From an uncultured Oscillospiraceae bacterium (GTDB lineage: Bacteria; Bacillota; Clostridia; Oscillospirales; Oscillospiraceae), in contig CANREY010000009.1 in NCBI GenBank assembly GCA_947629755.1, forward strand, positions 1 to 42,271: DNA of 42,271 nt. The letters run 5' to 3'. The notes under the pieces are model-generated. The model was not told the origin of the DNA. It saw nothing but the letters and a program-made list of their open reading frames with translations, and searched no databases. A program made the translations under genes and the position numbers. Below are positions 14,228 to 23,276 of the stretch, in pieces (positions within the stretch are counted from its first letter, which is position 1; every line of letters starts with the position of its first letter).

Positions 14228-15516
14228 GTCTCCACCTCCTCGCCGGAGGTCAGAAAATATGTATGGGAGAGCTTGGCCGAGGCCGCTATCCTCGATAGCT
14301 CCTCCACGGTGACCCGGCCGCATCTCTTAGCAAGGGCCGTCATTGTGCCGTGGGCCCCTAAAATGGCCCTGTCAAGGTAGAGGCTCTCAAGGCCCATGGG
14401 GTCGTCAAGGGAGGTCAAAATTGAGCTTATGACGCATTTTTTCGCGCCCTCCAGCTCCCTCTCCCCCACGTCGCCCTCGGCGATGGCCTGAAGCTGGTGG
14501 AGGACCTCCTCCTCCACGTCGCGCTCCCGGTCAAAGTCCATACCGGCGGAGACGAACATTGCCCCCTTGTGCCGGTCCACGGCGGAGCTTACGTAGTAGC
14601 ACAGCCCCAGCTTTTCACGGACGTTCAAAAAGAGCTTGCTGGTGACGCTCCCGCCAAATAGGGCGTTGAACACCGTCAGGGCCGCGTGGTCCGGCTCCTC
14701 CATGACCTTCCCAAGCCGAAAGCCCATCATGAGCCGCCCTTGGGTCACGTCCATGCGCTCCACGCCCCGCTTTACGCTCCCCGTGGGCGTACCGGCGTCC
14801 ACCGCCGTCCCCGGCATGGGGCACATGCCTAATCTCGGCAGGGCCGAGAGGGACGATTTGACCACGGCGGCCACACGCTCCGGCATCTCCGCCCCGCAGT
14901 AAAAGACCTCTAAGGGAGCGGAGCTTATTATCTCCTTATAGTGTCTCGTCAGGTTAAAGACGGTCACGCGCGAGGCGTCCGCGAGGCTCCCAAGCTTGGC
15001 CACGCCGTAGCTCTGGCCCCGGTACATGGACTCCACCAGCCTCAAGGCCACGTAGGAGCGCTTGTCGTTTATCTCGGCGTTTATGTCGTCGATGAGGTTT
15101 TCCCGCTCGGTCTCGACTGTCTCGGCCCTGAGCCTTCCGCCGAAGGTGGCGGGGGACAGTATGAGCTCCCCCATAAGGCCGGCCACGCCCGACAGCACGT
15201 CTATTTTCCCCGGCAAAAAGGCCCCGTCGGGGAAGTCCGCGCAAAAGCCCAGCGCCGCCACCTCGCCCCGCTTTCTGATGGCGGGTTCTATTCTGGCCCC
15301 GTAGAGGTCGTCAAGGGCCGCGGCCAGCGCCTCCGTGTCCGGACACCTGGCCGTGCCCCGGCGCAGGACGTAGGGCAGTACGGCGTTTAAAGCCGCCGTC
15401 TTTTTCGTGTGGGGGGCGAGGAAGGTCATGGACAGACAGCCGGTCTTGAACCTGTCGGCCCTGACGCATGTGAGGCGCACGCCGCGCATGAGCTCAAGCT
15501 CAGTCACCGTGTCCAT
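14224..15516 (-). CDS. M16 family peptidase-like protein (YmfF-like, non-catalytic)
   Basis: 430 residues with the M16 fold. It lacks HxxEH: the corresponding region reads LPYVLRRGTARCPDTEALAAALDDLYGA, the usual form in YmfF-type partners. A C-terminal YYVSSAVDRHKGAMFVSAGMD region resembles the M16 C domain. ATG at 15516 is chosen because AGGAGG lies about 8 nt before it. The stop overlaps the start of the catalytic partner by 4 bp. Probably the chamber-forming partner that binds peptide. Confidence 0.9.
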   Translation of the reverse strand: MDTVTELELMRGVRLTCVRADRFKTGCLSMTFLAPHTKKTAALNAVLPYVLRRGTARCPDTEALAAALDDLYGARIEPAIRKRGEVAALGFCADFPDGAFLPGKIDVLSGVAGLMGELILSPATFGGRLRAETVETERENLIDDINAEINDKRSYVALRLVESMYRGQSYGVAKLGSLADASRVTVFNLTRHYKEIISSAPLEVFYCGAEMPERVAAVVKSSLSALPRLGMCPMPGTAVDAGTPTGSVKRGVERMDVTQGRLMMGFRLGKVMEEPDHAALTVFNALFGGSVTSKLFLNVREKLGLCYYVSSAVDRHKGAMFVSAGMDFDRERDVEEEVLHQLQAIAEGDVGERELEGAKKCVISSILTSLDDPMGLESLYLDRAILGAHGTMTALAKRCGRVTVEELSRIAASAKLSHTYFLTSGEEVET

Positions 15517-15602
15517 ATCCCCGCCTCCTTTGGTATTAAAATTTTCGGTCAAATTTTCAATTAAAAGTAATTATAGCACATTATTTCACACTTAGCAAGG
15601 CT

Positions 15603-18600
15603 TTAAATCGCCACGGCGGGGCTTTCCGTGAGGAGCTCCGTCACGGCCCGGAAATACCACCCGGCGGAGCCGGTGTACCAGCTCCAGCCGCCACGGCCCT
15701 CGTGTCCGGGGGCGGTGGACACGTCCCCGGCGAGCACGTAGGGCTCAAGGGCGTAGCGGGCGCTGTCCCGGCCCCATGGGGAGATGGCGGCCAGGAGCCT
15801 TTCGCCGCGCTCCCGCTCCCCTACCTTTATGAGGGCCATTGCCAGCCACACGGCGGCGTGGGTGTACTGTCCGCCGTTCTCCCGGTAGCCGGGGGCGTAG
15901 GTCCTGATATACCCCGGCTCCCTGTCCCCGTCGGCAAAGGGCGGGTCAAAGAGCTTCACCGTGCGGGTGTTGGGGTCAAATAGGCGCTCGTAGGCCGTAA
16001 TGACCGCCTCGCGGGCACGGAGCCTGTCGGCCCCGGCGAATACGGCGAAGGACTGGGCGATGGAGTCTATCTCGCACTCCGTATCCCCCGGAGCGCCGAG
16101 GGGCCTTCCGTCGTCGTAGTAGCCCCTCAGATACCACTTGCCCGTCCATGCGCTCTCGCAGGCGCGCAGAAGTCCGTCGGCGAAGCGCCGGAGCTTTGGA
16201 CATTCCTCGCTTTTCCCGATATTCTCGCAAAGCTCGGCCATTTTGCGAAGGGTCAGGCTCCCGAAGAAGGATAGCCACACGCTCTCGCCGCGGCCCTCCC
16301 TCCCCACGCCGTCAAAGCCGTCGTTCCAGTCCCCGGAGAGTATGAGGGCCAGCCCGTGGCTCCCCGTTCCCCGTGAGATAAAGGTCCGGCAGGCCAAAAG
16401 GGCGTGGTCCAGCACCGTGGCCCGCTCCCCCGACACCCTAAGCCGCTCATACCTGTCCCGCTCGGTATCGGACAGGACCGGGGACGTCAAAAAGGGCGCC
16501 TGCTCAGTGAGTACCGACATGTCCCCGGTGCGGTTTACATAATCCGTCAGCGCCCAAGGGAGCCACAGAAGGTCGTCGGAGCATCTGGTCCGGACCCCAA
16601 TATCCCCCTCCGGGGTACGGTGCCACCAGTGGGCCACGTCGCCCTCGGAAAACTGGTGGCCGGCGGCGGCGATTATCTGGTCCCTCGCTATTTTCGGGTC
16701 CACCGCTATAAGGGCGCAGGCGTCTTGGAGCTGGTCACGAAAGCCCGTGGCTCCGCCGTTCTGGTAGAGCCCTGTTTTTGCCTTTATCCGGCAGGCCAGC
16801 GTCTGATAGACGGCCCAGCCGGACATGTAGGCGTCGATGTCCGCGTTGCCGCTTGTCGTCTTCACCCTGTCCACTCTCTCCCGCCAGTAGGATTTCGTCT
16901 CGTCAAGAAGCCTCTCCCAGTCCCTCACGGCGTCCAAGAGCGTTCCCTCGTCCGCGCAGCCGGAGGCGATGACCGTCCTCTTGTCGGCTCTCAGTCTCAC
17001 GGCGAAGACCGGCCTGTCGGGAGCTCCGGCGTAACCGTCGAGGACGCCGGTATCGAGGCTGAGGCCATCGGTGGTGAAGCTCTCAAGCTCCCGGTCGGCG
17101 AGCATGTGGAAGATGGTATTTTTAAAGGGCCCTGAGGTGTTCTCCGCCGTGAGGCAGTTTCCCTCCCTTTTTGTCAGCACCCGGTCCCGCCCGGTCTCCG
17201 ACATGGAGAGCTCACAGCTGTACTCAAGCTCCGCCTCAGAAAGCTCGCCCTCAAGCTCAATTACCATAAGCCGCGCCGGCAGATTTTCCGGCACGAAGGC
17301 CGTGACCCGTGAGCGGACCTGTCCCAGATCCCGCTCCCAGGTTGCCCAGCCGAAGCCGTACTCCACCAGCGTCTGGACGCCGGAGCCGTCGGCAAAGAGG
17401 CTGAGGCGCTCGTCGCCCAAGATAAGCTCCGCCCTCTCGGCTCCCCCGGCGGCGCGGGCGTCGTCGGGGGCTGGGGTCAGCTTCATGAGGCGGGAATTTC
17501 CGTACCACATATACCCCCCGCCGCACTCGGTGGCGAGATACCCGAAGCTGTCGTTTGCCAGCACGTGGCTCCACGCCGCCTCAGGCAGCGCGTCCCGGAG
17601 GGCCAGCCTGAAGGTGCCGTCGGGCTCTGTTTTCCACGCAGGGGCGTGGCTTCCCCGGACATACCTCTCCGCGCTCCTCGGCGTTCTCGCCCGGTGGGCC
17701 GGGGAGGCGGGCACCGCGTCGAGACGGACGAACACCTCCGCCAGCGCCTCGGCGCAGTCGCTCTCAGGGTCGTTCCCGCTGAGAAGATAAACTCCCCCCG
17801 GCTTGCCAAGCGTTCTGTCCCGGCCCAGTGAGCGCAGAAGCTCCGTGAGCTTCTGGCGCTGGGGCGCGCGGTAGTCCCCGGCGTCGGTGAGAATGAGGGC
17901 AAGGTCAGAATATACGCCGTTTTCCGCCAAAAAGGCGTGGCGGCGCACCAGCGACAGCGCCCCCTCAAGGGCGCTCTCCCCGTCGACCCTGCCGGCAATG
18001 AGGGGCAGGTCCCCGGATATGCCAAGGGCCCACAGGTCCTGAACGCCGTATTTTCCCGAAAGGCGCTTCTCACGGCGCTTATCTGAGCTCACGCCGCCGA
18101 ATATGAGGGGCGTTATGAGCTCCATGGCGGCCCTCACATCGGCTCCTCCCATGCCCAGCATCAGCGCGGCGGCGGAGACGCGGCTGACGCCGCCGACAGA
18201 TGGGCGCGTCAGCATATCCCGCGCTAAATTGCGCGTCTCCTCCCGGTCATATCCCACGGCGAGGGCCACGGAGGCGCTCCCACGGCCGGAGGTGAGCTTT
18301 ATATTGAAGGTGAGCTTTACGAGCATATCCGGGGAGGAGGAGAGCATGGCCCCCTCCCCCGTGCCGTCGCCGCGCCGTGAGTGGGTGGAGGCGGTGAAGG
18401 GCCCGTCCCCGGCCACGGCCAGAAATACGTCACGCTCCCCCGGCTTGGCCCTTCTCCTGACAGTCAGTATCCCGCCGGTGAAGGCGGCCTGAAGGGCAAG
18501 CTTTGAGAAGGCCGGGTGGGCCTCAAAGTCCCGGAATGAGCTGAGCACCGGCTCAAGCTCAAATACCACGGCCACCTCCTCCACCCCGGCGGGGGCGGAG

Positions 18601-21600
18601 ATCTCCACCGTCCGGAGCTCCCCGGAGGCGGAGGGCGGGACCGTAAGCGTCATAACGGCGCTGTACCCCGCCTTTTTGGCCCGGACGGCGCAGGACATGT
18701 CGGCAAGGGAGCTTTCGTAGCTCACCGTCCCGTCAAAATACGGCGCGGCCGTCACGGGTATCTCGCCCGACGGGGTGACCAGCGTCACGGCGACGCCGGG
18801 CCGCCAAGGGTAACGCGGGTCAAAGCGCGTGACGGCGAGGCCCTTATATTCGGAGCTCACCGCCCCGGTCTCGGCAAATATGGCCCGGTAGCTCCCGTTT
18901 GACAGGGCCGCGCACCGGGGCTTTACGCCGTCGAGCTCGGAGAAGCTCTCCTCAAAGCCGGAGCTCTCGTGGCGCTTTATGGTGGCGGGCACGTCCCGCG
19001 CGGGCTGGCGGAGCCTGACCTGTCCCGTGGGTATACGCTCCTCCAATAGCTCCCTGTACGCCCCCATGCGCTCGTCGGACATGAAGCGACGCGGGAATAT
19101 ATCGTCGCAGAGTGTGTTCGCTATGGCCACAAGGCTCATGCCAAGATGGTGGGCCATAAAGGTCCTCACGGCCTCGAAGCTCCCCGTCCCGGTCCGGGAC
19201 TGGGTGAAGTCCGCCGCCTCGTATAGGCCGTATTTCCCCGAAAGGCCCATGGCCTCAAGGCGCTTTAGGTTTTTCACCGCCGCCGTGGGGGCCAGTGGCA
19301 GAGCGAGGTAGCTTGAGTAGGGCGAGACGACCCGCTCCGCCCCCATTCCCCGCTTGAGGGCCAGCGTCTGGACCCCGTGGGCCTTATAGCGGTAGGCAAG
19401 GCCGGGGTCGAAGGCGTAGTAGGCGCTCTCGGATATGCCCCAGGGAAGCTTTGGGAAGGCCCGCCTCTGGGCGTAGAGGCAAAAGCGGGAGGACTCGGAG
19501 ATGGCACTGCACTCAGGGCATGGCAGGAGAAGATTCGGCATGAGGTACTCGAACATGGTCCCGGTCCAGCTTGCCATACCGGAGTAGCCGTCAAGGCTCA
19601 CAAGGGCCCGGCCAAGGGCCCGCCAGTGCTTCACCGGCGCTTTTCCCAGAGCTACGGCGATGTAGCTTGTCTCGCGGGCCTCGCTGGCAAGAAGGTCGTA
19701 ACGGCCCTCGCTGGGCGAATTTTTTTCGATGTCCCAGCCTATATAAAAAAGCCGGCGCTTTTTGTCGTAAAGGGGCGCAAGGTCCACATTTTCCACCAGT
19801 TTTTCACATCTTGCGGCGCTGTCGCTGTCCCCAAGCTCCAAAAACCAGCGATTCGCGGCGATGAGTGCCCCCATGAGGTTACCGCTGTCCACGGTGGAGA
19901 TATACCTGGGCTCCATGGGCGTAAGCGTCCTGGTGTCGTACCAGTTATAGAGGTGTCCCCGCCACTTGTCGGCCTTCTCCACCGTGTCGAGTATCCTCTT
20001 CGCTATGAGGGCGGCTCTGTCCTCACGTATTATCCCCAAATCCGCCGCCGCGGCGCAGGACAGGAGCGCAAGGCCGATGTTCGTGGGACTGGTGCGGTGG
20101 GCCTTGCCTATATCGGGCTCCTCCTGAACGTTGTCGGGGGGAAGGAAGTTGTCCTCCTTAGTGAGGTTATCCTCGAAATAGCTCCATATCTCCCCGGCCC
20201 GCGCCATGAGCCACGACCTGTCGGACTGCGCAAGCGGGCGGGCCTTCCTTATCTCCATGGAGAGCCTCCACGCCGCCGCCGGGGCGAAAAGCCACGCAAG
20301 GCCAAATACGATGGCCACGGGGCTTGAGGCGAGAAAGACGGCGGCGGCCCCCGCCAGCGGGCAGGCAAGAAGTGCCCGGTAGTTTGTCAACAGCGTGTTC
20401 CCACGCCCCGCCTCGGACTGGGAGGCGGTGACCCACTTGAGCATACCCCGGTGGCTCACGCACATACGCCATATGGCCGTGAGGGCGGCCCGGAGCTGTA
20501 TCCACGCCCTGGCGGGCAGCAGCATGAGCTCCAGCCCCCACCGGGCCGCGCAGCCGGGAAGGCCCGCGATTATGGGGGACTGGTATCTGGCCCGGCCCGC
20601 GCCGTCGTGACGGGCCACAAGCTCCGCCGCCGTGACTATGACCGTAAAGGCCGTGGAGGCGAGGGCCACAATTGCCGCCGCCCTGAGGCCGGCGGAGCCC
20701 GACACCGCCCCCGCCAAAAGGGCGGCGAAGGTGAAGGCCGGAAGGAGGCTCCTTCTCAGGTTGTCCGCAAGCTTCCAGCGGCTCAGCTGTGTGAGGTTAT
20801 TTTTTATAAGGCTCCCGTCCCGGCGGCGGACGTAGGCTGTGCACCAGCGGATATTTTGCCAGTCGCCCCTGGTCCAGCGCTCCTGACGGGCGAAATATGA
20901 GGTGACCTTATATGGCCAGCCGTCGGTGAGCTCCACGTCGGAGACGTAGGCGCATCTGGTGTAGGACCCCTCAAGTATGTCGTGGGACAGCACCGTGTTG
21001 TCCGGGAACGTGCCGTCAAGGAGGCGCTTGTAGACCGGCACGTTTATGAGGCCCTTGCCCATGAAGGTCCCCTCGCCGAAAAGGTCCTGATACAGGTCCG
21101 ACGACGTGGAGCTGTATGGGTCCACGCCGCCCTCGCCGGCGAATACTCTGGAAAAGCCGCTTTTCACGGCGGCTTTGAGCTCCACGGCAACTCTGGGCTC
21201 AAATATGCCGTAGCCGGAGACCACCCGGCCCAGCTTTTCGTCTATGACCGGCACGTTCAGGGGGTGGAGCGCCGCGCCCACGAGCCTTCTGGCCGCGCCC
21301 CTCGTGAGCCTTGTATCCGTGTCCAGAGTCAGGATAAAGGGCGTGCCGGGGAGCTTCGTACCGTCCCCCGACGCCACCCGCAGGGCGCTTTTCTCGCCGC
21401 TCAGGAGCCTCACCAGCTCCTCCACGGCGCCCCTTTTTCTCTCCCGGCCCATCCAGATGTTGTCCGGGCCCGAAAGCTCCCGCTCACGGAAGAAGAGGTA
21501 AAACCCGCCTGAGTATTTTTCGTTGAGCCCGTCCACGGCCTTTATGGCGCTCTCAAGTATCCGCCCGTCGTCGCGGCCCTTTGGCTCACGGCTCTCCGGC

Positions 21601-22751
21601 AGGTCCGCCAGTATGCCGAAGGCCAGATTTTCCCCCGCGTCACGGTTTAAAAGCCTATACTCCTCCAGCATCTTCGCGTACCTTTTCCCGTCGCCGGGGC
21701 CCGTGAGAAGGGCGGAGATGACGCATACGGTCCGGCCCTTTTTGGGTATGCCGCCCTCAAGCTCAAGCTTGGGAAGCGCCCTTGGCCTTATAAGGCGCAG
21801 GCACACAAGGTCCGTGAGGTTCTTCACTATCTCGGATATTGGCAGTACCGCAAGGAAAAATGCCGCCACGGACCCTGAGAGCACACCCAAAAGCACCGAG
21901 AAAAAGAGCGTGGAGAGGACGATAACGCCCATATACGTCCCCCCGGAGGCCGGGCGTCTCTCCCGCCCCAAGGGCTTTTGGAGGATATACGTGCCGACGT
22001 GCTTATCCTCCCCATTTTCGGCAAGCTCCAGCACCTTCTCCGCCGCCGCCTCCTCGGTGATACCGTGCCGCGCGGCAAGCTTTGAAAGCTCCCGCCTATA
22101 TAGGTCCCTCGTCTCCTCGTCCATGAGGGTATAGACGCCCGCCGGGTCCCGGCGCAGAAGCGCCTCCACCCGGTTCACGCCCTCAAGTATGTCCGACACG
22201 TCAAGGCCGCCCAGAAGCCTTAAGGACGTGAAGATGTTCCCCGCAAGCTCCGTCCGCTCCTCCTCGTTTCCACGAAGGGCCATGACCTCCTCTAAAAATA
22301 GGCACAGCTGGGATTTAAGCTCCGGCACGAATACCGAAAGCTCCCGCTGGGTGAGGACGCGGTTTTTCTGGTACTCGTCCAGAAATATGCCTATCCTCTC
22401 CCCCGTCACACGTCCCCGGCCTGAGCGTATGAGGGCCGAGGCGGCCTCCGATACGCATGAGCTTCTCCCCTCCGGGGCCTTGGGGAGACGCCCGGCGGTC
22501 TTTAGCCTCGCCGCGGCCTCCAGCCCCTCGCGCTCGGCCAGATACCAGTTATCCGAAAACCACTCCATGGCCCCGGTCCGCTCCCCCCGGTCCTCCCGCG
22601 AAAGCTTAGACTTCAGGCGTCTCAATACCGCGCTCGTGGCCGCGGCCTCCCGTCTTGCGGGTATCTCCCCCTCCGGCTCCAGCATGGCGGCCGTGTTCCG
22701 GGCGAAATTTCCCAAAGTCTCGTTTTCCATGTATATTCCCGTGTCCTTCAT
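15603..22751 (-). CDS. Cyclic beta-1,2-glucan synthase (NdvB/Cgs-like; GT84 + glycoamylase + GH94)
   Basis: A giant membrane protein of 2382 residues. By family knowledge it polymerises UDP-glucose into beta-1,2-glucan, trims it by phosphorolysis and closes the ring. Membrane helices appear near residues 270-310, 670-705 and 785-830. The glycosyltransferase domain lies between the first two groups, with LTLDTDTRL near 475 and RQERWTRGDWQNIRW before the second. The glycoamylase-like domain follows (GMASWTGTMFEYL near 1060; HGVQTLALKRGMG; FMAHHLGMSLVAI). The C-terminal GH94 phosphorylase module has GFRDQLQDACAL, VAHWWHRTPEGDIGVRTR and the catalytic acid in GDWNDGFDGVG near 2137. The start ATG 22751 has GGAGGT 8-9 nt upstream. 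It is somewhat shorter than rhizobial or Brucella Cgs (about 2830-2870). It stands alone, divergent from ylxM; no exporter gene is adjacent. Confidence 0.92.
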   Translation of the reverse strand: MKDTGIYMENETLGNFARNTAAMLEPEGEIPARREAAATSAVLRRLKSKLSREDRGERTGAMEWFSDNWYLAEREGLEAAARLKTAGRLPKAPEGRSSCVSEAASALIRSGRGRVTGERIGIFLDEYQKNRVLTQRELSVFVPELKSQLCLFLEEVMALRGNEEERTELAGNIFTSLRLLGGLDVSDILEGVNRVEALLRRDPAGVYTLMDEETRDLYRRELSKLAARHGITEEAAAEKVLELAENGEDKHVGTYILQKPLGRERRPASGGTYMGVIVLSTLFFSVLLGVLSGSVAAFFLAVLPISEIVKNLTDLVCLRLIRPRALPKLELEGGIPKKGRTVCVISALLTGPGDGKRYAKMLEEYRLLNRDAGENLAFGILADLPESREPKGRDDGRILESAIKAVDGLNEKYSGGFYLFFRERELSGPDNIWMGRERKRGAVEELVRLLSGEKSALRVASGDGTKLPGTPFILTLDTDTRLTRGAARRLVGAALHPLNVPVIDEKLGRVVSGYGIFEPRVAVELKAAVKSGFSRVFAGEGGVDPYSSTSSDLYQDLFGEGTFMGKGLINVPVYKRLLDGTFPDNTVLSHDILEGSYTRCAYVSDVELTDGWPYKVTSYFARQERWTRGDWQNIRWCTAYVRRRDGSLIKNNLTQLSRWKLADNLRRSLLPAFTFAALLAGAVSGSAGLRAAAIVALASTAFTVIVTAAELVARHDGAGRARYQSPIIAGLPGCAARWGLELMLLPARAWIQLRAALTAIWRMCVSHRGMLKWVTASQSEAGRGNTLLTNYRALLACPLAGAAAVFLASSPVAIVFGLAWLFAPAAAWRLSMEIRKARPLAQSDRSWLMARAGEIWSYFEDNLTKEDNFLPPDNVQEEPDIGKAHRTSPTNIGLALLSCAAAADLGIIREDRAALIAKRILDTVEKADKWRGHLYNWYDTRTLTPMEPRYISTVDSGNLMGALIAANRWFLELGDSDSAARCEKLVENVDLAPLYDKKRRLFYIGWDIEKNSPSEGRYDLLASEARETSYIAVALGKAPVKHWRALGRALVSLDGYSGMASWTGTMFEYLMPNLLLPCPECSAISESSRFCLYAQRRAFPKLPWGISESAYYAFDPGLAYRYKAHGVQTLALKRGMGAERVVSPYSSYLALPLAPTAAVKNLKRLEAMGLSGKYGLYEAADFTQSRTGTGSFEAVRTFMAHHLGMSLVAIANTLCDDIFPRRFMSDERMGAYRELLEERIPTGQVRLRQPARDVPATIKRHESSGFEESFSELDGVKPRCAALSNGSYRAIFAETGAVSSEYKGLAVTRFDPRYPWRPGVAVTLVTPSGEIPVTAAPYFDGTVSYESSLADMSCAVRAKKAGYSAVMTLTVPPSASGELRTVEISAPAGVEEVAVVFELEPVLSSFRDFEAHPAFSKLALQAAFTGGILTVRRRAKPGERDVFLAVAGDGPFTASTHSRRGDGTGEGAMLSSSPDMLVKLTFNIKLTSGRGSASVALAVGYDREETRNLARDMLTRPSVGGVSRVSAAALMLGMGGADVRAAMELITPLIFGGVSSDKRREKRLSGKYGVQDLWALGISGDLPLIAGRVDGESALEGALSLVRRHAFLAENGVYSDLALILTDAGDYRAPQRQKLTELLRSLGRDRTLGKPGGVYLLSGNDPESDCAEALAEVFVRLDAVPASPAHRARTPRSAERYVRGSHAPAWKTEPDGTFRLALRDALPEAAWSHVLANDSFGYLATECGGGYMWYGNSRLMKLTPAPDDARAAGGAERAELILGDERLSLFADGSGVQTLVEYGFGWATWERDLGQVRSRVTAFVPENLPARLMVIELEGELSEAELEYSCELSMSETGRDRVLTKREGNCLTAENTSGPFKNTIFHMLADRELESFTTDGLSLDTGVLDGYAGAPDRPVFAVRLRADKRTVIASGCADEGTLLDAVRDWERLLDETKSYWRERVDRVKTTSGNADIDAYMSGWAVYQTLACRIKAKTGLYQNGGATGFRDQLQDACALIAVDPKIARDQIIAAAGHQFSEGDVAHWWHRTPEGDIGVRTRCSDDLLWLPWALTDYVNRTGDMSVLTEQAPFLTSPVLSDTERDRYERLRVSGERATVLDHALLACRTFISRGTGSHGLALILSGDWNDGFDGVGREGRGESVWLSFFGSLTLRKMAELCENIGKSEECPKLRRFADGLLRACESAWTGKWYLRGYYDDGRPLGAPGDTECEIDSIAQSFAVFAGADRLRAREAVITAYERLFDPNTRTVKLFDPPFADGDREPGYIRTYAPGYRENGGQYTHAAVWLAMALIKVGERERGERLLAAISPWGRDSARYALEPYVLAGDVSTAPGHEGRGGWSWYTGSAGWYFRAVTELLTESPAVAI

Positions 22752-22856
22752 GGGTCCTGACCTCCCTGACGCTCTTCGCGTCCATGTCGCGCGTGGCCTT
22801 ACCGGCCCTCGCGACAGCGTCACATTATTATCTGCCCCGAAAAGTGAAAATATTCC

Positions 22857-22885
22857 TTGACAAACGTGATGGTCCCATGTATAAT
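22857..22885 (+). promoter_or_regulatory. ylxM-ffh promoter
   Basis: TTGACA (22857-22862), 17-bp spacer, TATAAT (22880-22885); both boxes perfect. Followed directly by an inverted repeat at 22891-22914. Confidence 0.9.
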
Positions 22886-22890
22886 AGCCG

Positions 22891-22914
22891 CTGTAAAACA
22901 AAAACGTTTTACAG
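22891..22914 (+). promoter_or_regulatory. Inverted repeat at the ylxM transcript start
   Basis: CTGTAAAAC and GTTTTACAG (9 bp, perfect) around AAAAAC, 5 bp after the -10 box and 8 bp before the ylxM start. It may be an operator covering the start site or a 5' hairpin next to the weak ribosome site. Confidence 0.6.
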
Positions 22915-22922
22915 GTGACGTG

Positions 22923-23273
22923 ATGGAAAACAGGACTTACGAGCTCACCATGCTCTACGATTTCTTCGGCGAGCTCCTGACCGATACTCAGCGGGAGTAT
23001 TTTGAGTACTATTACTCAGACGATTTGAGCCTTGGCGAGATAAGCGAGCTCACGGGCGTATCCCGTCAGGGGGTCCGGGGCGTTCTGCGAAGGGCGGAGG
23101 AGCTGCTGCGCGGGTACGAGGCCCGCACCGGCGTGGTCCGGCGCTTTACGGAGCTTGACGGTAAGATCGACGCCCTGCGGGCGCAGACAAGGAAGCTTAT
23201 GGAGCTTACGGACGGCGAGGCGAACGAGCTCGCCGGACGCATATACGACGGTCTTGACGACCTGAAAGGTTAA
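22923..23273 (+). CDS. ylxM: YlxM family putative DNA-binding protein
   Basis: 116 residues with a sigma-70 region 4-like helix-turn-helix (LTDTQREYFEYYYSDDLSLGEISELTGVSRQGVRGVLRRAEELL, residues about 15-60) and a C-terminal helical tail. ylxM precedes ffh in many Firmicutes and its product is linked to the signal recognition particle pathway. ATG at 22923 is taken; a longer frame upstream would run through the promoter. The ribosome site is weak (AGGTGA). It ends 3 bp before ffh. Confidence 0.92.
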   Translation: MENRTYELTMLYDFFGELLTDTQREYFEYYYSDDLSLGEISELTGVSRQGVRGVLRRAEELLRGYEARTGVVRRFTELDGKIDALRAQTRKLMELTDGEANELAGRIYDGLDDLKG

Positions 23274-23276
23274 GCT

